Of a stretch of 64,000 nucleotides of DNA, positions 1 through 9,819 are shown in pieces. This stretch comes from Streptomyces sp. WAC05374 (GTDB taxonomy: Bacteria; Actinomycetota; Actinomycetes; Streptomycetales; Streptomycetaceae), in contig NZ_SMNQ01000004.1 in assembly GCF_004353505.1 (NCBI RefSeq), forward strand, positions 363,196-427,195, given 5' to 3'. Numbering within the stretch: position 1 is the first letter of the stretch; the number at the start of each line of letters is the position of its first letter. The translations under genes and the position numbers were made by a program. The notes under the pieces were generated by a model. That model was not told the DNA's origin and did no database searches. It saw only the letters and a list, made by a program, of their open reading frames with translations.

Positions 1-255
1 GTGATGTTCGGCCAGCGGCTGGACCCGGTGGTGCTGGGTGAGGCGATGGGCATCGCCAAGGCCGCCGAGGTGTTCGTCGCGGTCGGCTCGTCGCTCCAGG
101 TGCAGCCCGCCGCGTCCCTCGCCGGGATGGCGGCGGAGCACGGGGCGCGGCTGATCGTCGTGAACGCCGAACCGACGCCGTACGACGAGCTGGCGGACGA
201 GGTCGTGCGCGAGCCCATCGGGACGGCGCTGCCGGCGCTGCTGAAGCGGCTCTGA
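1..255 (+). CDS. Sir2-family NAD-dependent protein deacylase, C-terminal fragment
   Basis: This is the last 84 codons of a sirtuin; the gene begins before the window, so the GTG at base 1 is not a real start. Sirtuins remove acyl groups from lysines using NAD and release O-acetyl-ADP-ribose. The visible part carries the Rossmann-fold end of the family: a GSSLQVQPAA segment (the usual GTSL-x-V-x-P NAD-binding stretch) and then LIVVNAEPTPYDELAD, matching the family's I-x-x-N motif. The catalytic histidine and zinc cysteines would lie upstream. It ends about 150 bp before the convergent regulator gene. Family assignment is fairly sure; the exact substrate is unknown. Confidence 0.85.
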   Translation: MMFGQRLDPVVLGEAMGIAKAAEVFVAVGSSLQVQPAASLAGMAAEHGARLIVVNAEPTPYDELADEVVREPIGTALPALLKRL

Positions 256-402
256 GCCGCTTGTCGTGCTCTGAGCCGGTTGCCGTTCAGCGTCCGGAAG
301 CGTCCCTCTCCGGGGCCGGCTCCGACTGCGTGGGCCGCTCACCGTGAGCCGGCCCTGTTCACCGCGGAACCGTGCGCGGCTCCTCGGCGCCCCTTCGACC
401 CG

Positions 403-1230
403 TCAGTTCCGCGGAACGGGCTCCCCCGGTGTGTAGAAGCTGAGATTGAGGCGGGCTCCGGGTGCTGTGACGGGTTCGGCGAGGCAGGTCGTCAGCCGGC
501 CGGGTCCGTGCACGGCGTGGCGGACGGGAAGCTCCGAGCCGTCGAAATAGGGAATCGGGGCCACGGCGTGTTCTCGATAGAGCGGTCCGGCCACGGGGTC
601 GTGGAGGACGTCGTGCGCGAGACGGCCGAGCGCGGGGTTCTCCGGACGCAGCTCCACGCTGTGCTTCAGGTGGGGCATCATGGCCGGAACCCAGTGGGTC
701 TCCCAATGCATCAGGACGTCGGTGCGGGCCTCGGGGTCCAGGAGCATCCAGCGCATGATGTTGGCGGGGGTGTCTCCGCGAGGGAAGAGCCGCCGGAAGT
801 CCTCGTTGTGGACGACGACGTTCCATTCGGCGTCGTTGACGAACGCCAACGCACCGTGGATGTGGTCGGCGACCCGTTGCCACGCTCCGGCTATGGACGT
901 CCCGGAGCTGCCGTGCAGGGCATGGGGCGGGCTCGCCCGGCGGGTGATCAGCCACAGGAACGCCCACTCCTGCTCGTCCAGTTGCAGCGTCCTGGCGACG
1001 GCGGTGAGGAGATCGGCGCCGGGGCCGGCGATCTGACCGTTCTCGAACCGGTTGTAGGTGCCCGGGGTGCGCGTGAGCAGCACGTCCATCTGTTCCTGGG
1101 TCAGACCGGAAGCCCGCCGACCGGGACCGGGCCTGCGCTCGGGGAACCCCAGCCTCACAGGGTCGATCGCGGCTCGGCGTGCCTGAAGGAGCGCCTTGAG
1201 GCGGCCCCGATCACTGGCCGACAGCTTCAT
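403..1230 (-). CDS. XRE-family transcriptional regulator with MmyB-type ligand domain
   Basis: This 275-residue cytoplasmic DNA-binding protein has a helix-turn-helix at about residues 35-95 (ASGLTQEQMDVLL ... TYNRFENG). It is followed by the MmyB-like domain, a PAS-like fold, to about residue 265, recognised from WNVVVHNEDFRRLFP and NIMRWMLLDPEAR. MmyB-type proteins are common in streptomycetes, are thought to sense a small hydrophobic ligand, and often regulate a divergent oxidoreductase. Here the divergent neighbour is a secreted VWA protein, so the target is unclear. The ATG is preceded by AAAGG, and a GATAAT-like -10 lies about 50 bp upstream on the same strand. The family is sure; the ligand and regulon are unknown. 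Confidence 0.85.
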   Translation of the reverse strand: MKLSASDRGRLKALLQARRAAIDPVRLGFPERRPGPGRRASGLTQEQMDVLLTRTPGTYNRFENGQIAGPGADLLTAVARTLQLDEQEWAFLWLITRRASPPHALHGSSGTSIAGAWQRVADHIHGALAFVNDAEWNVVVHNEDFRRLFPRGDTPANIMRWMLLDPEARTDVLMHWETHWVPAMMPHLKHSVELRPENPALGRLAHDVLHDPVAGPLYREHAVAPIPYFDGSELPVRHAVHGPGRLTTCLAEPVTAPGARLNLSFYTPGEPVPRN

Positions 1231-1546
1231 CCGGCACCTTTCACTCGGGCTGCGCCCGGGCGGTGGCCGAGGCGGCCCCCATTATCTGCACCGACAGACC
1301 CTGGAAAAGTTGATCACACAGGGCAAGACTCGTTCCGGGTCCGCCCGCTGCCCACGCCGTGGGGTGCCCTGCCCGGCACAGCGCTCCGGGCCGCCCGGAC
1401 CCGGCAGCGCCCGAAGACCGGGCCGGCGCGGGATGTCCGCTCCGCCGGCGTCCGGACCCGGAACACGTCCCACCCGTCCCCAGGCGCCCGTTCCGCCACT
1501 GGCACGGGTCAAGGGCCGACGGACCAATCCCGTGGAGATCACCTTC
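1231..1546. promoter_or_regulatory. Divergent intergenic region between regulator and VWA gene
   Basis: This 316-bp gap separates two divergent genes. On the minus strand a GATAAT hexamer (plus-strand ATTATC at 1281-1286) sits about 50 bp before the regulator ATG and is a good -10 candidate; I see no clear -35. The rest is GC-rich with no gene I can support. The frame of the VWA gene stays open through this gap, but the sequence there does not look like protein and has no signal peptide. Confidence 0.4.
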
Positions 1547-3424
1547 ATGTACCCGAGACCACGCCGACGACGCGTGCTCGCCGCCGTATCCGTCCTGTCG
1601 CTCGGCGCGCTCCTGTCCCCGGCGGCGACCGCGAGCGCCTCCCCGGGGGCACCCGCGACACCCGAGGCACCCGAGCCCGCCCGGATCAACCTGGTTCTGG
1701 ACCTGTCCGGTTCGATGAACGAGAACGACGCCGGCGGCCGGACCCGCCTCGCCGCCGCCAAGCAGGCGGTCACCCGGATCATCGACAGCGCCCCCGAACA
1801 GGCCCCGCTGGGACTGCGCGTCTACGGCGCCACGTATCCCGGGCGGGACAAGAAGCAGGGCTGCGCCGACACACAGCAGGTCCTGCCGGTCACTCCGATG
1901 GACCGGGCCGCGCGCGCCGATGCCAAGGAGCGGGTCGCGGGCTTCAAGGCGGTCGGCTTCACACCGATCGGCGTCTCGCTGCGCGAAGCCGCCAAGGACC
2001 TCGGCGCGACGGGCGAGCGCCGCATCATCCTGGTCTCGGACGGTGACGACACCTGTGCGCCGCCACCTCCCTGTGAGGTGGCCCGCGAGCTCAAGGCGCA
2101 GGGCGTCGACCTCGCCGTGGACGTGGTCGGGTTCCGGGCGCCCTCCTCGGCACGGGCGCAACTGAAGTGCATCGCCGACGTGACCGACGGGTCGTACGCG
2201 GACGCCGACGACGCCGACTCGCTCACCGCCGACCTGGGCGCCCTGTTCCGCAAGGGGTGGCGGACCTACCACGCCACCGGAAAGCCGGTCGAAGGCTCCA
2301 GGGAGGGCTGCCAGGGGGCTCCGCTGGTCACACCCGGCCAGTACCTGGACACGTTCACCGGCGGACGCGACCTCTACTACCGGGTCAAGAAGCGGCCGGA
2401 CCAGCGGCTCCAGGTGAGCGCCACCGCCGTCGCCGAGCAGGGCTACCCGCGCGGTTCGATCATCACGGTCGCGGCCGGCCCCGCGGGTGACGGCGAACCC
2501 CGGGACTGGCTGCGCGAGTTCGACCAGTCGATGGGGTGGGCGAACATCATCACCACCGGGGGGCGCAGCAGGCCCGGAGCGGGCAACGAGAAGCCCGCGC
2601 CGGACGACATCGGATGCATCAGGGTCGAGAACGACGTGACCGGGTCCGGCGACAGGCCGATGCCCGTCGAGCTTCTGGTCGGCATCGCCGACAAGGCGAC
2701 CCAGGAGGCCGGCGCGCGGGCTCCGGAACCCCGCACCGGAGCCGACGCCGAGGGCGGGTTCTCCTTCAACAGCGCCACCCCCATCGGGCCGGGCACGCAC
2801 CGGCAGTCCATCGCCGTCGGTGAGGCCCCCTTCTGGCGGGTGGAGCTGAAGCCGGGCCAGAAACTGACGGTCAAGGGCAGTGTGGACATCCCGGACGGCT
2901 TCCCGGACTCCGGGACCACCGGATGGGGCGTCACCCTCTACAACGCCCAGCGCCAGGAGACGCAGTGCAATGACAACGGCGTGACCGAGCTGTTCGCGGG
3001 CAGGACCGGCCGCATCGAGCGGGTCTGCGGGCCCTGGGAGATCACCGAGCGGGACGACGCGGGGAACGCCGACCCCAAGGGATACGACGTGCCGGGCACG
3101 TACTACATCCAGGCGCAGGTCGCCGAGCCGGACGACGAGGCGAAGGGCGTCGTCGTACCGATGTCGCTGACCGTGGACGTCTCCGGCACGCCGCGCTCCG
3201 AGAAGGGCCCGGTGTTCTTCTTCGGTGACGACACCGCCCGGGGCCCCTCGCCGTCCGGTGCGAACGGAACCGGCGAACAGGCCGGGACCGGCGGCACACC
3301 GTCTGCCGCGAAGGACGACGACTCTCCTGTGGGTACGCTCGCGCTGTCGGCCGGTGCCGGCGCCGGGGTCCTCCTGCTCGGCGGCATCACCGTCTACGCC
3401 CTCAGGCGCCGCGGGGCGGCCTGA
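1547..3424 (+). CDS. Secreted, membrane-anchored von Willebrand factor A domain protein
   Basis: This 625-residue exported protein has an N-terminal signal peptide (residues 1 to about 32, ending near ASASP). A VWA domain at about 45-230 has the metal-ion-dependent adhesion motif DLSGSM near residue 52 and SDGDDTC later. A long extracellular part follows, and a C-terminal membrane helix (about 600-620) ends in YALRRRG. VWA domains bind protein partners through a metal ion; no enzymatic activity is implied. The ATG at 1547 is chosen because GGAG lies 9 bases upstream and the signal peptide begins there, although the frame is open back to 1196. Four or more cysteines in the ectodomain suggest disulfides. 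Partner and role are unknown. Confidence 0.85.
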   Translation: MYPRPRRRRVLAAVSVLSLGALLSPAATASASPGAPATPEAPEPARINLVLDLSGSMNENDAGGRTRLAAAKQAVTRIIDSAPEQAPLGLRVYGATYPGRDKKQGCADTQQVLPVTPMDRAARADAKERVAGFKAVGFTPIGVSLREAAKDLGATGERRIILVSDGDDTCAPPPPCEVARELKAQGVDLAVDVVGFRAPSSARAQLKCIADVTDGSYADADDADSLTADLGALFRKGWRTYHATGKPVEGSREGCQGAPLVTPGQYLDTFTGGRDLYYRVKKRPDQRLQVSATAVAEQGYPRGSIITVAAGPAGDGEPRDWLREFDQSMGWANIITTGGRSRPGAGNEKPAPDDIGCIRVENDVTGSGDRPMPVELLVGIADKATQEAGARAPEPRTGADAEGGFSFNSATPIGPGTHRQSIAVGEAPFWRVELKPGQKLTVKGSVDIPDGFPDSGTTGWGVTLYNAQRQETQCNDNGVTELFAGRTGRIERVCGPWEITERDDAGNADPKGYDVPGTYYIQAQVAEPDDEAKGVVVPMSLTVDVSGTPRSEKGPVFFFGDDTARGPSPSGANGTGEQAGTGGTPSAAKDDDSPVGTLALSAGAGAGVLLLGGITVYALRRRGAA

Positions 3425-3448
3425 CCCGGAGCCCGGGCAGGTGCGGCG

Positions 3449-3482
3449 ACCGGGCCGTACGTGCGAGAGGCCGGGGCCCGGT
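3449..3482. terminator. Bidirectional hairpin between VWA gene and ogt
   Basis: A perfect 8-bp inverted repeat, ACCGGGCC at 3449-3456 and GGCCCGGT at 3475-3482, has an 18-base loop. It lies between two convergent genes, where streptomycetes usually place T-tail-less terminators. The position supports the call more than the stem does. Confidence 0.5.
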
Positions 3483-3526
3483 CCCGAGCGGGGTTGCTGC
3501 GTGCGGGTGTCGGCTCCGAAGCGGCT

Positions 3527-4036
3527 CTAGAAGAGCGCGTCACCGGCGGGGACACCGCTGCCGAGGGCGCCTTCGAACACGAGCAGGCTCCGTTTGCGGT
3601 CCAGGCCGCCGCCGTATCCCGTGAGGCCGCCGCCGGTACCGATGACCCGGTGGCACGGAACGATGATCCCGATCGGGTTCTTCCCGTTGGCGAGGCCGAC
3701 GGCACGGGACGCCGCGGGCTTGCCGAGGGCCTCGGCGAGTTCGCCGTACGAGCGGGTCTCGCCGTACGGGATGGTGCGCAGCAGCTCCCAGACGCCGCGC
3801 TGGAACGGCGTACCGGCGAGGTGCAGCGGCAGGTCGAACTCGGTGAGTTCGCCGGCGTGGTAGGCGTCGAGCTGGCGGATCACCTCGCCGAAGGGGCGGG
3901 GGTCGGGGTCGCCGAAGGTCTCCTCGGGCGGGCGGTGGCGCTGGCCGGTCATGTAGAGCCCGCTGAGGACGCCGTCGGTGGCGACGAGGGTGAGCGGGCC
4001 GTAGGGACTGTCGGTGACGGTGTGCCGGCGGTTCAT
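3527..4036 (-). CDS. ogt: Methylated-DNA--[protein]-cysteine S-methyltransferase
   Basis: This single-turnover cytoplasmic repair protein removes O6-methyl from guanine (and O4-methyl from thymine) by transfer to its own cysteine. It has 169 residues, normal for the family. The active-site motif [10 protein letters not shown] places the acceptor cysteine at residue 128. The upstream [26 protein letters not shown] is the family's DNA-recognition region, and the C-terminal [13 protein letters not shown] is typical. Its start lies 21 bases after the stop of the Ada-AlkA gene on the same strand, so the two probably form an alkylation-repair operon. The C-terminus is about ten residues longer than needed and looks disordered. 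Confidence 0.95.
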   Translation of the reverse strand: MNRRHTVTDSPYGPLTLVATDGVLSGLYMTGQRHRPPEETFGDPDPRPFGEVIRQLDAYHAGELTEFDLPLHLAGTPFQRGVWELLRTIPYGETRSYGELAEALGKPAASRAVGLANGKNPIGIIVPCHRVIGTGGGLTGYGGGLDRKRSLLVFEGALGSGVPAGDALF

Positions 4037-4057
4037 GGGCGGGCTTCCTTGACGGGG

Positions 4058-5533
4058 TTACGCGGGCAGGTGGTTGATGGGGTGGCTGTCGGTCGCCCAC
4101 AGGTACTGGACGGCGTACGCGCGCCAGGGCCGCCAGGCGGCCGCGCGGGCCGTCAGGGCGGCGGGGGTGGCGGGCAGGCCGAGACCGGCGGCCGCGCGCC
4201 GGACGCCGAGGTCGGTGGGGAGGAAGGCGTCGGGATCGCCGAGGGCGCGCATGGCGATCACCTCGACCGTCCAGGGGCCGAAGCCGGGCAGTGCGGCGAG
4301 CTGGGCGCGGGCCCGGTCCCAGTCGCTGTCGGGGCCGAGCCGGAGCGAGCCGTCGGCGAGGGCGCCGACCAGCGTGGTGAGCGTGGTGCGGCGGCTGCGC
4401 GGCAGGGCGAGCGCCTCCGGGTCGAGCGCGGCGAGCGCCTCGGGTCCGGGGAAGAGGTGGGTGAGCCCGCCGCCGGGGTCGTCGACCGGGGTGCCGTGCG
4501 CGGTGACCAGGCGGGCCGCGTGGGTGCGGGCGGCGGCGGTGGACACCTGCTGGCCGAGGACGGCGCGTACGGCGAACTCGGCGGCGTCCACGGTGCGCGG
4601 GACGCGCCGGCCGGGCGCCTTGTCGACCAGGGGCGCGAGCAGCGGGTCGGTGCGGAGCTGGTCGTCGACGGCGACGGGGTCGGCGTCCAGGTCGAGCATC
4701 CAGCGGCAGCGGCTGATGGCGAGGGTCAGGTCGCGGGGGTCGGTGAGCGAGAGGCGGCAGGCGATGTGGTCGGGGTGCGGGGTGAGCGCGACGGTGCCGT
4801 GGCCGTGCGGGAGGGACAGGGTGCGCCGGTAGGCGCCGTCGCGCCACTCCTCCACGCCGGGGACGGCGGTCGCGGCCAGGTGGCCGAAGAGGTTGTCGGG
4901 GTTGAGCGGCGCCCGGTACGGGAGGCGGAGCGCGATGACGCCGGGGGTCCGGGGCGCGGCCGAGGCGGGCCGGGCGGCGCGGGTGCGCAACTCGCCCGGT
5001 GTGAGGGCGAAGACCTCGCGGACGGTGTCGTTGAAGGTGCGTACGGAGGCGAATCCGGCGGCGAACGCCACGTCCGCCATCGGCAGGTCCGTCGTCTCGA
5101 TGAGGACGCGTGCGGTCTGGGCGCGCTGGGCGCGGGCCAGGGCGAGCGGTCCGGCGCCGAGTTCGGCGAGGAGCTGGCGCTCGATCTGCCGGGTGGAGTA
5201 GCCGAGCCGTGCGGCGAGACCGGGCACGCCCTCGCGGTCGACGACGCCGTCGCGGATGAGGCGCATGGCGCGGGCGACGGTGTCGGCGCGGGCGTTCCAC
5301 TCCGGCGAGCCGGGGCTGGTGTCGGGCCGGCACCGCTTGCAGGCGCGGAACCCGGCCTGCTGGCAGGCTGCGGCGCTCGGGTAGAACACCATGTTCTCGG
5401 GCTTCGGCGGCACGACCGGGCAACTGGGCCGGCAGTAGATGCGGGTGGTCAGGACGGCGGTGAAGAACCATCCGTCGAATCGGGCGTCCTTGGACCGGAC
5501 GGCCCGCACGCAGCGCTCGGTGTCGGTGTGCAT
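4058..5533 (-). CDS. alkA: Ada-type regulator fused to AlkA DNA-3-methyladenine glycosylase
   Basis: This 491-residue fusion has three parts. Residues 1-75 form the Ada methylphosphotriester-sensing zinc domain, with cysteines 34, 38, 65 and 68; Cys34 is the expected methyl acceptor. Residues about 85-180 are an AraC-type helix-turn-helix pair. Residues about 195-491 are an AlkA glycosylase with the helix-hairpin-helix [18 protein letters not shown] and a catalytic aspartate in [11 protein letters not shown]. It should therefore sense alkylated DNA, activate its own operon and excise alkylated purines. The ATG at 5533 is chosen because family proteins begin just before the ERCxRAV segment; a start 51 bases upstream is possible. 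The ogt gene follows after 21 bases. Confidence 0.93.
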   Translation of the reverse strand: MHTDTERCVRAVRSKDARFDGWFFTAVLTTRIYCRPSCPVVPPKPENMVFYPSAAACQQAGFRACKRCRPDTSPGSPEWNARADTVARAMRLIRDGVVDREGVPGLAARLGYSTRQIERQLLAELGAGPLALARAQRAQTARVLIETTDLPMADVAFAAGFASVRTFNDTVREVFALTPGELRTRAARPASAAPRTPGVIALRLPYRAPLNPDNLFGHLAATAVPGVEEWRDGAYRRTLSLPHGHGTVALTPHPDHIACRLSLTDPRDLTLAISRCRWMLDLDADPVAVDDQLRTDPLLAPLVDKAPGRRVPRTVDAAEFAVRAVLGQQVSTAAARTHAARLVTAHGTPVDDPGGGLTHLFPGPEALAALDPEALALPRSRRTTLTTLVGALADGSLRLGPDSDWDRARAQLAALPGFGPWTVEVIAMRALGDPDAFLPTDLGVRRAAAGLGLPATPAALTARAAAWRPWRAYAVQYLWATDSHPINHLPA

Positions 5534-5704
5534 GGGTCCAGCATCGGGGACGGCGAGGGGCGGGCGCTGGCGGGAAAACGACATCAACGTCCCGCTGCCA
5601 GCGGTGCGCCGTTTCACCTCACGATCCCCGGGTCGGCGCCGGTCACGGCGTGGGATCATCCCGTCACGGCACGTCGCGATCCACGACACCCCAGGGGATG
5701 CATG

Positions 5705-6913
5705 ATGACCGAGCGGACGACCGAACGGGTCCTCCTCGACCCCCGCACCACGGACCACCGGGCGCAGGCGGAGGAGCTGCGGCGGGGCGGGCCGGTGGCT
5801 CCGGCCGAGTGGCCGGGCGGGGTCCACTGCTGGGCGGTCACCGGCCACGCCGAGCTGGAGACCGTGCTGACCGATCCGCGGTTCGCCCGCTCCCCCGCGC
5901 ACTGGCGGGCGCTGCGGGACGGTGAGGTGGCGCGGGACTGGCCGATGCTGGCGCACCTGACCCGGCGGTGGATGCTGACCGCCGACGGCGCGGACCACCG
6001 GCGGCTGCGGCGCGCGGTGTCGGCGGCGTTCACCCCGCGCCGCGTCGAGGGGCTCACGCCCGCGATCACCGGGACCGTCGACGCGCTGCTGGCCGGCCTG
6101 GAGCCGGCCCTGGCGGACGGCCGCCCGGCGGACCTCCGCTCGGCGTACGCGCTGCCGCTTCCGCTGCGTACGCTCTGCGCCCTGTTCGGCATCCCGGCCG
6201 AGGAGCAGCCGGACGTCGTGGCGCTGGTCGGCCGGGCGTTCGCGCGCTCGACGCTGAGCGCGGAGGAGTCGGCGCGGCTGACGGGCGACATCAACGCGTA
6301 CCTGGCGGACCTGGTCGGGCGCCGGTCGGCGGCACCCGGCGACGACCTCGTCAGCGACCTGCTGCGCGGCGGCCCCGACGGTCTGTCCGAAACCGAACTC
6401 CTCGACATGCTGTGGCTGTTCCTGGGCGCCGGGTTCGAGACGACGGCCGGGGCGCTGGTGAACACGGCCCACGCCCTGCTCACCCACCCCGGGGAGCTGC
6501 GCCGGGTGCTGAGCGGCGAGGCCGGCTGGGACGCGGTGGTGGAGGAGGGCCTCCGCCACGACTCGAGCGTGTACGCCCTGCCCTTCGCCTTTCCCACCGA
6601 GGACGTGGAGCTGGGCGGCAGGCCGCTGCGCGCGGGGGACGCGCTGCTGCTGTGCTTCGCGGCGGCCAACCGGGACCCGCGTCTCGGCCCGGGCGGGTTC
6701 GACACCGGCCGGGACGGTGAGCGCGCACGGCACCTGGGCTTCGGGCACGGGCCGCACTTCTGTGTGGGCGCCCCGCTGGCCCGACTGCAACTGCGCGTCG
6801 CGCTGCGGGCGTTGTTCGAGCGGTTCCCGCGCCTGCGTCTCGCGGGGCCGCCCGGTCCGCCGGTGCCGTCGCTCATCGCCAGCACGCCCAGCGCGCTGTA
6901 CGTGACCGGGTAG
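5705..6913 (+). CDS. Cytochrome P450
   Basis: This soluble bacterial class I P450 of about 402 residues would insert one oxygen atom from O2 into an organic substrate, using a ferredoxin and reductase encoded elsewhere. The I-helix motif AGFETT at about 240 supplies the acid-threonine pair, EEGLR forms the K-helix ExxR, and [15 protein letters not shown] carries the haem-ligating Cys353. Two adjacent ATGs are possible (5702 and 5705); AGGGG at 5693-5697 is better spaced for 5705. No ferredoxin gene adjoins. It converges on the macro-domain gene with only 11 bases between stops. The substrate cannot be read from the sequence. Confidence 0.93.
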   Translation: MTERTTERVLLDPRTTDHRAQAEELRRGGPVAPAEWPGGVHCWAVTGHAELETVLTDPRFARSPAHWRALRDGEVARDWPMLAHLTRRWMLTADGADHRRLRRAVSAAFTPRRVEGLTPAITGTVDALLAGLEPALADGRPADLRSAYALPLPLRTLCALFGIPAEEQPDVVALVGRAFARSTLSAEESARLTGDINAYLADLVGRRSAAPGDDLVSDLLRGGPDGLSETELLDMLWLFLGAGFETTAGALVNTAHALLTHPGELRRVLSGEAGWDAVVEEGLRHDSSVYALPFAFPTEDVELGGRPLRAGDALLLCFAAANRDPRLGPGGFDTGRDGERARHLGFGHGPHFCVGAPLARLQLRVALRALFERFPRLRLAGPPGPPVPSLIASTPSALYVTG

Positions 6914-6924
6914 CGCGGCGCCGC

Positions 6925-7431
6925 TCAGCGCACGTGCGCGGCGAACGCCTCGTAGGCGCGCTCGTCGAAGAGGACGAACCGGACCTCCTCCACGGAGGTC
7001 TCGGCCTCCCGTACGGCTCGTACGGCGATCCGGGCGGCGTCGTCGACCGGCCAGCGGTAGACGCCGGTCGAGATGGCGGGGAACGCGACCGTGCGGGCGC
7101 CGAGTTCGTCGGCGACGCGGAGGGCTGCGCGGTGGCAGGAGGCGAGGAGCGCGGAGCGGTCCTCGTCCGGGGAGTGGACGGGCCCGACGGTGTGGATCAC
7201 CCAGCGGGCGTCGAGGCGGCCGGCGGTGGTGGCGACGGCCTGACCGGTGGGCAGACCGCGGCCGTAGTGGGATGCGCGCAGGGCGCGGCACGCGGCGAGG
7301 ATGTCGGGGCCGCCCTTGCGGTGGATGGCGCCGTCGACGCCTCCGCCGCCCAGCAGCGAGGAGTTGGCGGCGTTGACGATGGCGTCGGCGTGCTGCTCGG
7401 TGATGTCGCCGCGTACGAGGGTGATGTTCAC
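6925..7431 (-). CDS. Macro-domain protein (O-acetyl-ADP-ribose deacetylase type)
   Basis: This single-domain protein of 168 residues belongs to the YmdB/MacroD branch. It shows the ADP-ribose-binding segments [22 protein letters not shown] near residue 15 and [11 protein letters not shown] near residue 120. Such enzymes hydrolyse O-acetyl-ADP-ribose, the product of sirtuins, or remove mono-ADP-ribose from proteins. The GTG start overlaps the stop of the upstream flavoprotein gene (GTGA), so the two are translationally coupled. A sirtuin gene ends at the left edge of the window, which is suggestive but too far away to call a unit. The family is sure; the exact substrate is not. Confidence 0.93.
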   Translation of the reverse strand: MNITLVRGDITEQHADAIVNAANSSLLGGGGVDGAIHRKGGPDILAACRALRASHYGRGLPTGQAVATTAGRLDARWVIHTVGPVHSPDEDRSALLASCHRAALRVADELGARTVAFPAISTGVYRWPVDDAARIAVRAVREAETSVEEVRFVLFDERAYEAFAAHVR

Positions 7432-8849
7432 CGTCGGGCCTTTCGCAGGTGGCGCCAGACCGCCTTGGCCGCGTTGTGCCCGGACATGCCGTGCACGCCG
7501 GGGCCGGGCGGGGTCGCGGAGGAGCAGAGGAAGACGGCCGGGTGGGGGGTGTGGTACGGGAAGAGGGAGATCCGGGGGCGCAGCAGGAGCTGGAGGCCGC
7601 TCGCGGCGCCGCAGGCGATGTCGCCGCCGACGTAGTTGGCGTTGCGCGCGGCGAGTTGGGGCGGGCCGGCGGTGGCGCGGGCGAGGATCAGGTCGCGGAA
7701 GCCGGGGGCGAACCGCTCGATCTGCCGCTCGATCGCCTCGGTGAGGTCGCCCTCCCAGGCGTGCGGGACGTGGCCGTAGGCCCAGAAGACGTGCTTGCCC
7801 CCGGGGGCCCGGGAGGGGTCGACGAGGCTGGGCTGAGCGGTGATCAGGAACGGTGTGCGCGGCGGCGTGCCGACGGAGACCTGGTGCAGGGCGGCACCGA
7901 TCTCGCGGCTGCCGGGGCCGATCTGCACGGTGCCGGCGCGGCGGGGTTCGGCGGCGGTCCAGGGCACGGGGCCGTCCAGCGCGTAGTCGATCTTGTAGAC
8001 CGAGGCGCCGTAGCGGTACCGGTCGTAGAACCGGCCGAAACCGGCGATGCGGGCCAGTGCGGTCGGCGAGGTGTCGAAGACGTAGGCGCGGGCGGGTGGC
8101 AGGTCGTCCAGGCGCTTGACCTCGTAGGAGGTGTGGATGGTGCCGCCGAGGTCCTTCACGTACGCGGCGAGGGCGTCGGAGATCGCCTGGGAGCCGCCGC
8201 GCGGGAGCGGCCAGCCGCCCGTGTGCGCGGCGAGCGCGAAGACGAGCCCGATGGCGCCGGTGGCGAGTCCGCCGAGCGGGGCGATGACGTGGGCGACGAG
8301 CCCGGCGAACAGCGCGCGGGCCCGGTCGTCGCGGAACCGGCGCATCAGCCAGGTGGAGGGCGGCAGGCCGTCGACGCCGAAGCGGGCGAGGGTGACCGGG
8401 TCCCGTGGAAGCGCGGTCAGGGGCAGGGACATGAAGTCGCGGACGAGGGTGTCCCAGGTGCCGAGGTAGGGCGCGACGAGGCGGCGGTACGCGCCGGCGT
8501 CCCGGGGCCCGAAGGAGGCCGCCGTCTCGGAGACGGACCGGGACAGCACGGCGGCCGTGCCGTCGTCGAAGGGGTGCGCCATCGGCAGCTCGGCGTGCAG
8601 CCACTCGAGGCCGTACCGGTCGAGCGGCATGTCCTTGAAGGCGGGCGAGCCGACGCCCAGCGGGTGCACGGCGGAGCACGGGTCGTGCCGGAAGCCGGGC
8701 AGCGTCAGCTCCTCGGTCCTGGCCCCGCCGCCGACCGTGTCGAGGGCCTCGAACACGGCGACGGAGAACCCCCGGCGCGCCAGCTCGGCGGCAGCGGTCA
8801 GTCCGTTGGGCCCCGCCCCCACGACGACGGCATCCAGCATCGACGGCAC
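7428..8849 (-). CDS. FAD-dependent oxidoreductase of the CrtI/PYROXD2 family
   Basis: This 473-residue flavoprotein opens with a dinucleotide-binding fold ([20 protein letters not shown], residues 7-26) and has the family's arginine/glycine-rich second segment ([14 protein letters not shown]). It resembles phytoene-desaturase-like proteins and vertebrate PYROXD2 more than true carotenoid desaturases. No phytoene synthase or other carotenoid gene is nearby, so a carotenoid role is unlikely. The GTG start at 8849 is well supported by GAAGGAG seven bases upstream. The stop overlaps the macro-domain start. The reaction and substrate are not known to me. Confidence 0.85.
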   Translation of the reverse strand: MPSMLDAVVVGAGPNGLTAAAELARRGFSVAVFEALDTVGGGARTEELTLPGFRHDPCSAVHPLGVGSPAFKDMPLDRYGLEWLHAELPMAHPFDDGTAAVLSRSVSETAASFGPRDAGAYRRLVAPYLGTWDTLVRDFMSLPLTALPRDPVTLARFGVDGLPPSTWLMRRFRDDRARALFAGLVAHVIAPLGGLATGAIGLVFALAAHTGGWPLPRGGSQAISDALAAYVKDLGGTIHTSYEVKRLDDLPPARAYVFDTSPTALARIAGFGRFYDRYRYGASVYKIDYALDGPVPWTAAEPRRAGTVQIGPGSREIGAALHQVSVGTPPRTPFLITAQPSLVDPSRAPGGKHVFWAYGHVPHAWEGDLTEAIERQIERFAPGFRDLILARATAGPPQLAARNANYVGGDIACGAASGLQLLLRPRISLFPYHTPHPAVFLCSSATPPGPGVHGMSGHNAAKAVWRHLRKARR

Positions 8850-8915
8850 CTTGGGACTCCTTCGTCAGCCGATCGCCACGTCGTCTCAGGATATTGGGCC
8901 GGTGGGCGCCTGTGC

Positions 8916-9761
8916 CTACCGGGCGGCCAGCAGCGTCCGTATCCGGTCGGCGGTGGCCCGGTCGCGGGCGGCGGTGAACGGCAGCGCGTTGGCACCCGTG
9001 ACGCGGAACGGGGCGCCCGTCAGGGTGGCGTGGGCGCCGCCCGCCTCCTCGACCAGGAGCAGGCCCGCCGCGTGGTCCCAGGCGTACTCCCACGAGAACG
9101 CGACGGCGTCCAGCTCGCCCCGGGCGACCGCCAGGTACTCCAGCCCGGCCGATCCGCACGGGCGGGCGTGGACGCCCTCGGTGTCCAGGCCCAGGAGCGC
9201 GGCCTTCTGGTCGGCGGTGGTGTAGTCGGGGTGGGACGTGGCGACCCGGAGCGCCGCGCCGGGCTCGGGCGACCCGGACCGTATCGACGCGCCGTTGAGC
9301 CGCGCGCCGCGCCCGCGCACCGCCACGGCCATCTCCTCGCGCGCCGGGGCGTACGTCCACGACGCCAGCAGTTCGCCGCGCACCGCCAGCGCGACGAGCG
9401 TGCAGAACCCGGGGTCGCCGTGCGCGAAGTGCCAGGTGCCGTCGACCGGGTCGACGATCCACACCGGCGCGTCGCCCTTCAGCGCCTCGTACACCTCCGG
9501 GTCGGCGTGGACGGACTCCTCGCCGACCACCACGGAGCCGGGCAGCAGCGCGGTGAGCGAGGCGGTCAGGTGCGCCTCGGCGGCCCGGTCGGCGACCGTC
9601 ACGAGGTCGTGCGGGCCGCTCTTCTCGACGATCTCGTGCGTGGCGAGCTGCCGCCAGCGCGGCACGATCTCGGCGGCGGCCGCCTTGCGCACCGCCTCCT
9701 CGACCGCGGCGGACGCCGCATCGGACTGGGACCCGGAACCGTCGAGAAGTTCATCGATCAT
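8916..9761 (-). CDS. Inositol monophosphatase family protein
   Basis: This 281-residue member of the lithium-sensitive, magnesium-dependent phosphatase family hydrolyses phosphate from small molecules such as inositol phosphate, histidinol phosphate or PAP. Motif 1 reads WIVDPVDGTWHFAHG at about residue 95; it keeps the metal-binding DPxDGT core but has His where most members have Asn. A GEES segment supplies the upstream glutamate, and the second motif reads WDHAAG near 225. The ATG at 9761 begins a normal-length protein. It sits between the flavoprotein and the gamma-glutamyltransferase-like gene on the same strand, with gaps of 58-66 bp, so co-transcription is possible. The substrate is undetermined. 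Confidence 0.88.
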   Translation of the reverse strand: MIDELLDGSGSQSDAASAAVEEAVRKAAAAEIVPRWRQLATHEIVEKSGPHDLVTVADRAAEAHLTASLTALLPGSVVVGEESVHADPEVYEALKGDAPVWIVDPVDGTWHFAHGDPGFCTLVALAVRGELLASWTYAPAREEMAVAVRGRGARLNGASIRSGSPEPGAALRVATSHPDYTTADQKAALLGLDTEGVHARPCGSAGLEYLAVARGELDAVAFSWEYAWDHAAGLLLVEEAGGAHATLTGAPFRVTGANALPFTAARDRATADRIRTLLAAR

Positions 9762-9819
9762 GCGTCCAGCTAAGCACGGCCCACTGACATCGCGGAAAGG
9801 GACCGGGGAACCGGGGAGG

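Noticed and set aside
3461..5700. A very long plus-strand open frame running into the P450 gene
   Set aside because: It is opposite the ogt and alkA genes, has low-complexity Gly/Arg/Ala composition and no homologous motifs. High GC keeps non-coding frames open. Only the last part, from 5705, is real.
7428..8849. Carotenoid biosynthesis locus, from the CrtI-like flavoprotein
   Set aside because: No phytoene synthase, cyclase or other crt gene is present, and the sequence looks closer to the PYROXD2-like group.
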